From Liolophura sinensis (lineage: Eukaryota; Mollusca; Polyplacophora; Chitonida; Chitonidae), in assembly GCF_032854445.1 (NCBI RefSeq), contig NC_088295.1:24539385-24603384 (forward strand): a stretch of 64,000 bases of DNA, written 5' to 3'. The position numbers and the translations under genes are program-made. The notes under the pieces are model-generated. The model searched no databases. It worked only from the letters and a program-made list of their open reading frames with translations, and was not told the origin of the DNA. Shown here one piece after another: positions 24,478 to 36,200 of this stretch (within the stretch, counting starts at the first letter, position 1; every line of letters starts with the position of its first letter).

Positions 24478-27400
24478 CTGCCGTGCTTTAGATGTTTGTC
24501 TTCCACTTGTGCAGGTGCACGTAGAATTTTCTTTGGATTTTTATTTCTGTCTTCTCTGTCTGTGCCTTTGCGGTAATAAGTGACGAACACTGCTCATTGA
24601 ATAACTTGCCAAAGGTAGATGCTTTAGTTTACACTTACACATTCCTTCCATGACACTGACTGAAATCCTGTGAGTGACATATTTTCAAGTATTGTTCTTA
24701 AGTATTGTTTCTGTTTTTGATGTTATCAGCCTTTGGTTAGCTGGGTTATCCCCCCTGGTATGAAGAGTCTCTTGCTTTCCTCCCAGCTGGACAAAGGACC
24801 TGTTCTTCTCCACTTCACCAGGCTTGACCCCCTGTATGGTCTCCATCATTCCCTCACACTTGTGAGTATCACATCAGCTACATATACCCAAGACACATTC
24901 TTGGGGGAAAAAATTTGCCAATCCCATGCCTTGTTTAAGCCATAATTCACTTTCTCTATCTGTTCAAGTCTGATTTTCAAAACTTACATAATTTTATCTG
25001 ATCAGTGTGCTGTCTGTGACAGAGAGAGGCTTTAACCTCATTGATAGAGGCAACATAGAAAGGATTATATCATGATATACTCCACTGTGAAACATTGCCT
25101 GTTTTGAATTGTAACTATTGGTTGTATCTTGATCTTGATCTGAGTGAATTAAAAAGACATGTAGACATATGGACAGATTCTTTGTTTTGATTTAGGTTTA
25201 TTATAAATAGTTTTATAATAACTTTCAATAATCTCTGCTGCTAATCATCTGGCATTGTAAAATTGTACATTTGATTTTATGGGTTTTTTATTTTTTTGGC
25301 AGCTGGAGAAGTCTGCCCTTGCCTATAACAACTGTGGCCGTGAGACGGATATCAGTGAGTCTCTGAACAGTACAGTATACAAGGGTTTAGCAGCCAGCAA
25401 GTTCTTTCTCCAGACTCTGTCCATGTGTGACAACCTGAGGAGGCAGAGAAAGCAGTTCCTGTACACAAGGACATGCTGTGTTAGTGTGGGGACTAGGGGA
25501 GAGACTAACAGCTCAAAGGGTGGTGCTGTCAGTGCCTGTGAGATATGTCAGCACTATGATAGCATGACCCCACTCCAGTCAGGCTGTACCATGAACTTAC
25601 TCTACCCACAGCTGAAAATGTCTGCACACAGACCAGTGGCCAATATCTGTGCAGAGTCCGTGAAAAACTACAATGTTAATCGTCATACCAGCATCTGCTG
25701 TGGAGTTAATCGACAAATAAACAGACAGTATCCAGGAAAAAGAAAATCTGTGCCGGGGCGTAGAGCTACAGACTATTTCATGGAAGTAGCTAAAGAGAGG
25801 AGCCAGCGACATGCTTGTTGTAAGCTCCGCCTTCACGCATCTCAGTCTTTGCCAGCTGGGTTGTTCCCCACGCATGCACAGGTGCAGAGCGTTGATTGGA
25901 TGAAATCAGCAGGACTTGCCTGCGCAACCAATCAGACGCTGTTTTTTGCTGTCATGGATATTAAATATCACATGTTATTTGCCAAGAGATTAGGTGTAAA
26001 TTTTGCTAAGGATCAGCTACCGCCTGGTTCATCCATCACTGTTCTCATTGACAAGAAGGTGAGTGTCACACATATGAATAATGGCACACATTGGGGGAAG
26101 GGCTTTTTTTTCACCAATCATTTCCAGTAATTATTTCCTCGAAGGCTGAGGTGGTTAGCATGCCAGCGCGGTGCAATGACCCAGGAGCTTCACACCAATG
26201 GGATCTCTGGACGTATGTGGGAAGGTCTGCTAACAACCTGTGGATGGTGGTGGGTTTCTCCCAGGTTCTGCTCGGTTTCCACCCACCCTAATGCTGGCCA
26301 TCGTATGAGTAAAATATTCTTGAGAAAATAAAAACACCAATCAAATAAATATATAAATTATTTGCTCCTTTTACCACTTTTTATTATACATGTACCAATA
26401 ACATCTTTTGTTTTTATGGTTGTTAAATATACTACCACAAATGTTTACTAAATATTCCATTTCATCTTCAGCTTGTCAGGAAATGAAAACAAAATTGGAA
26501 TACACACTTTCACATGTAACATGTAAATGCAGATCAAGTTTGATATCATGTATTGATTTTACATTGGTTGCAATGTAGACCCTGTTTTCTGCTTTCAGAA
26601 TGAATGGCATAGTTTTATGAAAGAGCCATTCTCAGAAAATTCAATAGGTAAGTATGCAATACCCGACAAATATACATGTAAGTAGTGTTGAAAGCAAAGA
26701 ATTACATTTCTCTCTCTCACTTTTTGGGGAAAGTAAAGATAGGAATGTGTTGGTGTTAGCTTAGATGTGCTAACTATGTGAAAAAAAGGAACTAAATATT
26801 CCTGCTAAAATTACATGAATACTGGTTAAAAAGATCAGACCAGGTGTCCCAAAAATTAGGGTATGTTAAGTTGCGTGAGTGTTTTTGTCTCGTGTTGTTT
26901 CTTGTTTACTGCTGTTCCTTGTTTACTGCTGTTTCTTTTTTATTCAATAGTCAACGCACAAAAAAAGCTTGAATGGGTGAACTATTAATTGGTTGTTGAA
27001 GTCACTGCTTCTTCATATTGAAGAGGAGTTGAAAGAGGCAAGCATTAAGTTTGTGTGTGGTTGTCTTTCTCTTCTGGTTTCAGATATATTTTTACACAAC
27101 TACACCCAGTCATTGCTCAGCCGTCACCAGAATAGTGAGGCGTCTCCCCAAACCTGTGATAACCATTCAGCTGTCTGTGTTACTGATCTCACCACTCATA
27201 CATTCCATGCTGTTGTTATGGATACTAGTAAGGTCAGTGGGGCTCAACCCAAATAAGGGTAAAGCCAGAGATGACTTACACTTCCACTTTCATACTCCCA
27301 ATTTTCACTTTCATACTTTCAATTTCCGCTTCTACACTCCCACATCTTAACTTGTCTGTAGAAAATACAGCATGGGCTTATATCATACCCCAAGCATCAG

Positions 27401-29383
27401 CATCAGCGTCCAATAACAGTCGGAGTTAAATTGAGATAAATGATAAGGATTGTATCTCCAAAAGTAGTGCATTGAAATCAGGTATTGCATACATGTAAAA
27501 CACAATTACAGTAATAGGGATATTCAGTCATTGATACCATCGTGTTAATTTCCATAAAGTACTATTTTAATGACTTCATAGAATCCATGTTAAACATAAA
27601 TGTTGATGGTAGTATCTCAAAATGTACTTTAGCTGACGGTTTGTATTAAGCTGAAGTTTTTCATTCACATGTCTCAGACAGGCAAGCAGGTTGGTAACCT
27701 TGTTTGTCTTACGTTTCCAGTTTTCAGTCCTAAAAAGATAACTTTTAAATTTCTATTTTCTGTAGTCCATGTGCTAAAATGCATGATATCGTGCTCATGA
27801 TTTCAGGATGTGTTGGTGTTGTTCTATGCATCATGGTGTGGCTTCTGTACCAGCTTATCTCATGTTTACCTTGCCTTAGCCAGGTATTTTATCTCCGCCA
27901 AGAGTATAATTTTTACAAGGTATGAGTCATATTATTTTACTGTGCTGCTCTACTTTATTTTGGCTAACACAATATAGTGTTATTTGCTAGTTTTCTAATT
28001 TCCAGTTTCTATGAAATCTGATTGGAAGTAGCAAGTTTCAACAAAGTGGTTAAAATATAAGTCTGCTTCACATAAGAGTATAATAATTGGAGTACTATTC
28101 AATTTGAGTTGTTTCAGGTTTGTATAGCAATCAACTGACTGTGACACCTGAAACATTATACAGACTCAAACATAATTTCAGGCCGAACACTTGGATTTCT
28201 GACTTTCACACGTGTACATGTAAAGCTGTGAATAGACAGTACCTGTAACACTCATTTCTTCTGGTATGTTTGCAACAGGGGGTGGATGGATTAATCATTT
28301 GAAGAACAAGCCTTCGGTTTTGTGCACATCCTCATGTTGAGGAAGACTGTACATGTCTTCTTTTCTCTTTCAGGATAGATGCTGATAGAAATGACCTTCC
28401 TTGGGAGTTCACAGTTGATGTCTACCCTACCTTGATTTTCTTCCCAGCCAAAAGGTTTGTATCTTGCATTACCAATGTTAACTGGCCATTGTGTCATCCT
28501 TAAAAACTCTTTGTTGGAAGTAGCCTGACCCTGTTCCAAAAATATGGTGTCTCGGTAGGGAAAGTGTGTTTTTTCAAATTCTGGCCAATGAAAAAGATAG
28601 ACATCTTAAAGAATGTAACATTGAGAGGTAAATAGAGAAGTAGGATGCTCTGTTGATAGTTATTCCGTTTACTAAGCCCACTGGACAACATTTTATTGAT
28701 GACTTAGTGTTATGAAGTGTGGGTCTGGAAGTTCAGCAATGTTTTCTTGTCATGAGCAATAAGGCTGCGTGGGACTAAGAGCTCTGATAGTGTTTTATCC
28801 CCATCTGAAAGGATGTTGGGACTTACATGTAGAAACGAGGGATATCCATTTATGTTTTGTTTTTTCTTGCAGGAAAGCCGACAGTGTGGTTTTCCCAAAT
28901 GCTCTTCCAAAAACCCTCCCAAACCTGATCAAGTTTGTACTTCGCCATTCCAGCCAAGTCTTGCGTCTTGACACAGCCAGGGGAATCTGTTCCATGTCAT
29001 GTATCCGCAGAAATAGGAGAGAAGTGTCATTTACCATTGTGGAGTTGTATAAACACATTCGAAAAATAAAACGGAAAGTTCCACAAACTCTACTTTCTTT
29101 GGACAGTGCAAGAAATCAGATTGACACTGACCTGACAAGAACTACGAAGGAATTTCGAATTCAACTTTTACTGAGTCAGTACATATTTTTGAAAAAACAA
29201 CTGAGTAAAACAGAACAACAGGTGAAAAGTGCAAAGTTGTTGGAAGATATGTTGTCAAAAAGTAGTGAGATGCTATCATTATCAAGCCTTGAATATTTCA
29301 ATCAGCAGCACAGAACATTGTTGACAAGGCTTGCAAAAACAGCTGAAAACCTCTCAACAAAGCCTTTGAGAGATGAGTTGTGA
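15480..29383 (+). CDS. TXNDC11: Thioredoxin domain-containing protein 11-like
   Basis: TXNDC11 is an ER membrane protein with thioredoxin folds, reported to act in ER-associated degradation and dual-oxidase maturation. Fourteen coding exons chain in phase: 15480-15619, 16919-17138, 17470-17590, 20947-21053, 21397-21490, 22096-22208, 22920-22988, 24730-24861, 25303-26058, 26599-26647, 27084-27232, 27807-27919, 28374-28454, 28873-29383. They sum to 2655 nt, 884 residues plus stop; human is about 985. Residues 29-42 form one hydrophobic segment, probably a signal anchor. The first thioredoxin fold has FYAPWCSRS, a CxxS site (C100), and the last has YASWCGFC, a full CxxC site (661-664). The end is a probable coiled coil, and the last four residues are RDEL, a KDEL-type ER-retention signal. 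All introns are GT-AG. Exon 9, at 756 nt, is unusually long. Confidence 0.93.
15734..15898 (+). repeat. SINE family A, 3'-truncated
   Basis: The head and first half of the body are present (GGCCTGTGTGGCCTAGCAGT, then GACTTCCTCTCCGGTGATAC). The copy stops near GGTCATGG, losing the tail. It lies in intron 1 of the TXNDC11-like gene. Confidence 0.7.
17606..18893 (+). mobile_element. Tc1/mariner transposon, degenerate
   Basis: Terminal inverted repeats (TACTGAACAAAAATATAAA at the left, its complement with few changes at the right) are flanked by TA duplications at 17604-17605 and 18894-18895. The length of about 1.29 kb fits the family. The transposase is broken. Its C-terminal third is open at 18418-18741 and contains HDSACPH (second catalytic Asp) and [18 protein letters not shown]. 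The third catalytic residue of this DD34E group is normally Glu but reads Asp here. The element lies in intron 3 of the TXNDC11-like gene, starting only about 15 bp after the exon 3 donor. Confidence 0.92.
18949..20331 (+). repeat. SINE family A expanded internally into a 62-bp minisatellite
   Basis: Head-side SINE body sequence (GTGGATGCTCACGGGTTTCT) runs into about 19 tandem copies of a 62-bp unit from about 19003 to 20185. The unit starts CTCCCACCATAAATACTGGC and ends with the GAGCTCTGCCTGG(T) motif. After the array the SINE tail resumes (GTAAAACACCAATCAAATAA). The unit is a segment of the SINE body, so one SINE has been amplified from within. Copies differ at a few sites. It lies in intron 3 of the TXNDC11-like gene. 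Confidence 0.9.
23067..24026 (+). repeat. 27-bp minisatellite, about 35 copies
   Basis: The unit is GGGTGATTCATCCATCAGGA plus TGTACAT. Length variants of 26 and 29 bp and an ATC/TTC polymorphism recur in higher-order patterns. The 27-bp form is nine codons, which makes long spurious frames (MYMGDSSIR... and TWVIHPSGC...) on the plus strand and others on the minus strand. The array is in intron 7 of the TXNDC11-like gene and starts just after an acceptor-like TTTGTTTCAG. Confidence 0.95.
24092..24223 (+). pseudogene. Partial duplicate of TXNDC11-like exon 9 (3' end)
   Basis: These bases repeat the last 131 bases of exon 9 (25928-26058) with four mismatches, including the donor GTGAGTGT. Homology starts abruptly at CCAATCAG, so the first 625 bases of the exon and its acceptor are absent. 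The nearest upstream AG gives the wrong phase or an immediate stop. The copy lies in intron 7 directly after the 27-bp minisatellite. It is most likely a non-functional fragment. Confidence 0.92.
26140..26358 (+). repeat. SINE family A
   Basis: The copy is nearly complete: head GAGGTGGTTAGCATGCCAGC, body GGATGGTGGTGGGTTTCTCC, tail CACCAATCAAATAAATATAT. It lies in intron 9 of the TXNDC11-like gene. Confidence 0.85.
26680..26873 (+). repeat. Interspersed repeat family C, copy 1
   Basis: This segment shares an extended similarity with 33940-34135 (plus) and 60852-61013 (minus). The shared order is GTTGAAAG...TTACATTTCT, GGAAAGTAAAGAT, then AAAATTACATGAA or equivalents, and GATCAGACCAGGTGTCCCAA. 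No tRNA-like head is visible. It is an unnamed dispersed element of about 190 bp. Confidence 0.65.
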
Positions 29384-31135
29384 CTTTAGCCATCCCAGTC
29401 TCAGTTTCTCAGCACTTTTCTGATACTTTTACTTTTTTGAAAGCCTTATGAGATTTGCTGAATGGACTTGTGAGATATGAAATGTGGAATGAAAATAGGA
29501 TAAAGTCTCTTTCATAATCCCCATTTGGATGATGTGATTTTTTGAATGCTGCAATGGCTTGAAATAGTGGATGTTCAGTTTACACTGGATTAGTTCGGTG
29601 TTCAATTGGTTGACTCTTCTCAATGTGTGAATAGAGCTTAATGCTATGTGCACAAAACTACGTGCAAAATGTCACACAGGTTGTAGTGAAAATAATATTA
29701 CCAAGGCTTTTATATATACTGTATATAACATTGCATAGAGTTTTGGCTTCTTTCAGAGGCATTTAGGAATTGGGATGGTATAGATTGACAGAGGCATTAC
29801 TTATGCGTCTGTAATGGCTCCGTCAATCTATTGAGTTTCTGAAATAGACCTTGGTGTGAAAACAGCAGTTAGCATCTTATTGATAATGTTCAAAGGTATG
29901 AAAATAATTTTTTTTTTTACCAGTATCAAAGTTTTTGTGATTGAGAGTGCTGATATAAAAAAATATTTCCAATGCAGGTGTAGTGTCTTTCTATTGTAGC
30001 TCTAAATTTAAAATTTCTTTAACATTTATATGTAACAACTGACATGGAGTATTAGTTAGACTTTGCTACACAAGACAGTTTCATACTTCTCTTTACTGAT
30101 ATTTTTTTTTTACTTAAATTTCAATGTTCCTTAATGGTTGTTTTTATCAGGAAATTAGAGTGTGAAAGTTTACTTGACTGCAGATAACTGATAATATTTT
30201 TGAAACTGTCTCAGTAAACATTCTTGTATGTTTTGCTTGCTTGATTGGATGAGAGTCCTGTAGCAGAGTTGGGTGTGTTAATGGCAACTTTCCTTGGAGT
30301 CATCATTTGTATGAAATATATTTTAAAATTCAACATTGATGTCATTGGGGTAAAAAGATTTCCATTTTTATATGTACATGTATACAATATTGCCATTGAG
30401 TACATGAAATGAATGGAGCTAGGTATCGTAGCAAAGTGATATGATTATAGGTATTTATGAGTGCTGAATGTACTTGGTTATCCTGAAATCTGTGGATACT
30501 CTACCAACAGGTGACTCATCATGCATAACCACTGGCGACGAGAGAAATTATCACATGGCACTGCCTTTATGTCCCAACAAATATTGGAAATCAATTTTTA
30601 TCCATTTACATTGTTTGCATATAAATGTATGTATATAAATGTGATCATACTGCATGTAAAGAAGGTGTCGAGTAAACATGTAAATGCCTTTTGTCTCTTT
30701 ACTCCTCAGTTTTGTCCGGTCACTGTTGACACTTCCCTTGCACATGTTCCAACATGATTTAATATAGTGCACTCTCTCGGTTTAAATACATGTATTGGTA
30801 TTATGAAAGCTACTTGTATTTGAAACTTAAAGAACACTTAAATTTCTGAAAGTGGTATAAACTGATGAAAAAATGAAGTCCATGTAAGTTTTTATGCAGC
30901 AGTAAATGTCATCTTATAGAAACATGGGGGGAAAAAGTTGAACACTAAATCCAGTTACATTGAAGGTTGACACAAGGTATGTGGCCGAGTGAAAAACTGC
31001 TGCAATGGCTACACAGAGGTATTTCACACTTTTAATTTATGTATCAAATGTATGTACTTCCAGTTGTCCATATTTAAGAAATGTACATTGAATGCAGTAA
31101 GAGATTCTAAAATTATGCAGACAATTCTAACTGAA

Positions 31136-31153
31136 AATAAATTATTAAATAAA
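31136..31153 (+). terminator. Poly(A) signals, TXNDC11-like gene
   Basis: Two AATAAA hexamers (31136-31141 and 31148-31153) lie about 1.75 kb after the stop codon, the first clear pair downstream. The 3' end is inferred; nearer weak signals may also be used. Confidence 0.4.
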
Positions 31154-31477
31154 ATATTTATTTTAATCTTGTGATATTTACGTTGTGTAAGTTTGTTACT
31201 GTAAGTTTGGTCAGTTGGCATAGGTTGTTTTGTAGTCTGAACATATCTAAATCCTTCTGTATTTTGTGGTGCCTACTTGTTCAGTACCTAAAATTTCATT
31301 GTAATTCCTTTGAACACGAGAAACCAGAGTGAAATGTGACGTAAGTGTAGCTCACTGAGCAAGGTGCACAACCAACAAGCCAGGCACATAAGGTGCAGGT
31401 TCAGCCGTAGCCCTTGACATGGAATTTTTCGACTCCTCTTTGCTGTTAATCATGGCCTAGATTTGTATATGTGCATT

Positions 31478-31705
31478 GGGTTTTACGTCTTACTGAACAG
31501 TTTGATGATGAAGAGTCATTATGTGTTTGAATATGTACCATGCCATGTGTTTTTGTGTAAGAGCAAGTCCATGCTGCCAAGGTGCTGCCACCACTGAAGC
31601 ATCATGCCAAAGAAACCACATATGACACCCCACCCAGTCACATTATCCTGACACTGGGCAAATCAGTCCTTTCAGTGCTGAGCACCAAATGAGGTGGCAA
31701 CAAGT
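31478..31705 (-). repeat. SINE family B, headless copy
   Basis: On the minus strand the body (GGTGGCAGCACCTTGGCAGC) and tail (ACTGTTCAGTAAGACGTAAA) match the family B copies at 36072 and 50166. The tRNA-like head is missing. Confidence 0.65.
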
Positions 31706-32462
31706 AATATTTTTAATCATGAACTTGATGACAAAACTAATAGTTGTGATAATTGGGCCATTCGCGAAGTCTTATTCTAATTCAACCTTTTTGCATATTA
31801 AAAAGTATAATAATACCAAGTATAATATCAGTCTGCACAGAATAATGTCCTTAGAATATGCATGAATAATTAACTTGCAAAGATGCGAAAAGGTTGTATT
31901 ACAGTATATTAATTGAAGGCCAGTTTGTTTTCCTCTAATGAGGAGTGCAAGTGCATGTATGCACCTCACATGTATGAACCTTCTAACCTTTCCTGTTTCC
32001 TTCTCTTTTAAAGTTCGCCAATGATGTACAAGTGAAAAATTTGAGTACATGGATGCTGTTACACAACAACCAATCTATCCAACAGGCAGTAAAACAGTTG
32101 CACAAAACAAACAGAATACCCTGTACAACTTAACTGATCTGTACAGAAAAAATAGGCTTTAGACTGGTTACATGTAACCATCTTCATCATGATGGAGAGG
32201 GACGCCCGACACCTGTATACAGCACCATTTTCACCACTGACCACTGCATCAATGTGGTTCAAATTGGTTAGGCTGTGGCTTTTAACCAAAAGGTTTCAAT
32301 GATACACTTGAAGGGTAGTGTTCCCCTCAACTAACCATCTTCCTGTCAGCAAGGTTGACATTGCTTGCTTGATTAAATGAAATAACTGACCCACTGCAAA
32401 CTTTTTCCATGCCTTTTGGTATATATGGTTTCACTAGGCTGTTAACCTATAAGCATGGTCTG

Positions 32463-32692
32463 AGTTTATTTATTTATATGATTTATATGCCATTCTCAAA
32501 AATATTTCACTTATACAATGGCGACCAGCATTATGGTGGAAGGAAACTGGGCAGAAACCGCTGACACTGATTGCTGGCAGACCTTCCTTCGAGGGGAAAG
32601 CCTGGATTTAAACTCACAGAGACTGCAATTGTTAGAGGCTACCGAGTCATTGCACCTTGCGGGCACGCTAACCACTCAGCCAAGGAGCCCCC
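32463..32692 (-). repeat. SINE family A
   Basis: Read on the minus strand: head GGGGCTCCTTGGCTGAGTGG, a body with TGAGTTTAAATCC and a TAAATAAATAAA tail. It lies between the TXNDC11-like gene and ATP5PD. Confidence 0.8.
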
Positions 32693-33016
32693 TGCATGGG
32701 CTGTGTGTCAGGTTGACGTCAACAAATAGTTCCCCCCTCCTCCCACTCTCACTATTCATCCTGTTTAAATTACTTAATATAACAACAGGTCCTATGTTTC
32801 TACACAGCAGTAGATATTCATATCTGGCTTGTAGTCTAAAAAACATTATTTGCTTTGTCTCACTTTGGTTTTGATTAAAATCACTCGCCTTATGACATAC
32901 AGTTGGAGAGAGGTCAGGAAGGACTAAATTCAATAATGCAATCACCTCCTTGAAAGACAACCTACACAGAACCTATAAAGTACAAGTGCAATAATCCTGG
33001 ATTGTTTTCAAATGTG

Positions 33017-33022
33017 TTTATT
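33017..33022 (-). terminator. Poly(A) signal, ATP5PD
   Basis: AATAAA on the minus strand about 220 bases after the ATP5PD stop codon, a plausible position for a short 3' UTR. Confidence 0.5.
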
Positions 33023-33238
33023 ACTAGAATCATCCAGTCAATTCCAAATTGTGTGCAGGTTTTGCTAGTGACAACCATTTTCCTGAATATATACAAGATC
33101 ACCGTGTAACACTGACATAGATGTGTTGCTCACAAGTACCTAAATTTTCAAAACACTATACACTTCCAAAAGCAAACCATGAGCTATTCAATATTACACT
33201 TTATCGGCAAAATTGATGAAATTCTAAAGACAATATAA

Positions 33239-36200
33239 TTACATAAGGAGATCTTTCTTGTTAGCAGGCTGGAATTCTGGGGTGTGTGGCCAGTGAGTTG
33301 GCTTGTTGGGGTCAAGGTCATTCTCAGGGAAGTAATAACTGTACATCTCCAAGGTCATATGCTCAGGCGGAGGCAATGAGTCCAGTTTGGATAGCTGTAA
33401 GCATAAACACGTAATAAAAGACTTAAATGGACAACAGTAAACGTAAACATAATAGATAACACTGACAATGCCCACAATTCTCTTCCACATTTATACTGAT
33501 CAGAAAATATATATATATATATATATACATATATATAAAAAACACGTGTATCTCATTTCTAACTGCAATTTTGCAGATACCAAATAATATTAATCATCAT
33601 TTCTTGCACTCTATAGCATTATTTTAAAACATTACCAACATTCTTTGCAATGACAATCCGGAATTATCACTCAGCCATGATCGTTCCTTGATACCACTCA
33701 CCACTTGTTTAGCCTGAGATATTTCTTCTTGCAGCTCTTTCACAAGGCTCTTGCTAGTTGCCTCCTGGAAGCATACAAAATATATGAACAATGCTTTAAC
33801 ATTTAATTCCTGTGCGTTCTCACTTGAATTTCCAGGGTTTGAATGAAAGGGAGCATGCATTCATATACATTTGATACATATTTTCGAAAAAGTATAAATT
33901 GTTAAAATGAGCAATATGTATACTGTAATTCTTTTTTCTAGGATAGACATAAGTAGTGGTGCATGGAAAATACTACATTTCTCTCTTAGTTTCTTGGAAA
34001 AGTTAAGATTAGCATCTGTTTTGCTTTTGATTAGACAGACTAACCATATGAGGAAAGAGAAGTTGTGTGTTCCTGTTACAGGTGAACTGCTAAAATGAGC
34101 AGACCAGACGTCTCAAAATTTAGAACAATTATAGTATACAGTATTTTTTTTTGAGATTCAGAAAATACTAAATAAATAATGAGGCAAACAGAATTAAAGC
34201 CAGACTCAGTAGGAGTCTGTAAAACATGTAAATGAACATTTTGATAAGGCAATGATCATCTCTGCAAAGCTCCATGAATTTCTTTTTAGTACGTTTAATA
34301 TAGCAAACATCAACCTAGACAGTCATGTCAATATTCCTTTGCTGTGGAATAAAACCATTTCATTTGCCACTGCAACGGTTTAAAATTTTACCTCTAGATT
34401 ATACCATGGCCGCCAGCATTAACTTATTTTGGGAGGAAACTTAACTTGAAGATGGGTTTATAAAAAATGCATTTTCAAAAGCACATTAAGGCCTAAAAAA
34501 AACCCCTTAAGTGGTACTATAAGATGGATGGGTCCATCAGAATGAAGCAAGGTGTGACTTGAAAAATGCTGAACTTTAGGGGAAATACAGCACACTCCAC
34601 AGTGACTCAATGATTCCACCCAAACATCCCTGTCCTGCAACCCTTACCCAACAGGTTTAATTTGATTGGTGTTTCACGCCGTACTCAAGAATATTTAACT
34701 TCGGCCAGCATTATGGAGGAGACCCACGACCATCTGCAGGTTGCTGGCAGATCCAGCTACAAACAGCCGGAGAGGAAACCAGCATGAGCTGGACTTGATC
34801 TCACAGTCGCTGCATTGGTGGGAGGCCCCCTGGGTCATTGGGCCATGCTGGCGGGCTAACCCCCTTGGCCACGGAGGCCCACTCAGGGTCTTTGACAACC
34901 TATTGTGACGAAATTACAACAGGACAGATATGGATAAAAGGATAAAACTGGATTGATTCATTGAATTGGGTTGGCCGGATTTCAAATTCTGGTTAAATTT
35001 ATGCCTTACCCCGTTAACAGAATTCTTGATGGAGGCAGCTGTGAGAGTTTGCAATAGGCCAATTGACTGTACTCAAATGTTGGAAAGGTCTATATGGATG
35101 GTTGTGGCAATATTCTGAAAAGCCTAGATAACACTAATGTTATGCTTTGCACAATACCTACAGCAGCAGACTTCTCTGAATCCACCTTTGCTGCCAAGTT
35201 AGATTTATCCTTGGGGTATGGGATATTCAATCCTTGATACTAAAAAACACAAAGAAAGCAAAACAAATATTACATTACAAATTTCATATTTATACTTACA
35301 AATGAAAGTTTAAAACATAAAATCATGGAGATAACTTTGCGCAAAAGATTTATTTTAGTATTAGTAGTTCACTGGTGGTTAATACTTACTGACTTTTCGA
35401 ATTGCTCTGCAAGAGCAGGAGAAGCCAAAGCTCTTTTGTAGAAAGCAAAGTCTATAGCAGGCAGTTTTTCTGGATACTGATGTACCCTAAAAGTAAAGCA
35501 GACATCCTTAAAACAGTTAAGGTGAGATTTCTTCTGGAATGTTTTAATGGCAGTAACCTAAGATTAATTCTGGAAGTGTTGTCACCTGGTTTGAGCCTCA
35601 CAGTAAAGACTATGCCAAAACCAATAATAGAACAAAAACCAGCCACAATCTTGTTTAAAAAATTGACGAATAGGCTCGAAACCACAACTTGTCAAGGTGA
35701 AGACATGTACCAAGTTTAAATTTGACGTAATGAACAATTTTGAGAGAGCGACGAATGGGCAAGACATGTAAACATATTGCTTCTTCCAGAACCAGTCATC
35801 AAAATATTTTAAGCATGTCCTCACTTTTATAGCTTCATGTACCAGGACAGTTCCAATGACTAAAGATGATTAAAACAGAGGTAAAAGGGTAAAACCAGAC
35901 TTCATCAATGATAATGCATTGTCTTGTTTGAAGAAACAAATGTGAGGTGTGACACACCATCCCTATGCATCTACAGTATGTATTAACCGAAATTTACAAC
36001 TGCACATGCAGGATAACTAGAGTCATAACCCTATAATGTGTGGTATACACTGAATCGTCCAACTCATGCTAAAAAAAATGATTTACTTTACAATTTTTTC
36101 AGCCATATGACGACAAGCAGTCATTAGGTGTGTGCATACGCTGTGTCTTCTTGTGGCAGGGTAAGTCAATGCTGCTAAAGTGTTGCCACTACTGAAGCAT

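Noticed and set aside
28110-28155. 10-bp inverted repeat (TGTTTCAGGT / ACCTGAAACA) in TXNDC11-like intron 12
   Set aside because: A short arm with a long loop, common by chance in AT-rich introns.
32518-32874. 118-codon open frame
   Set aside because: It overlaps an antisense SINE family A copy and has no recognised domain.
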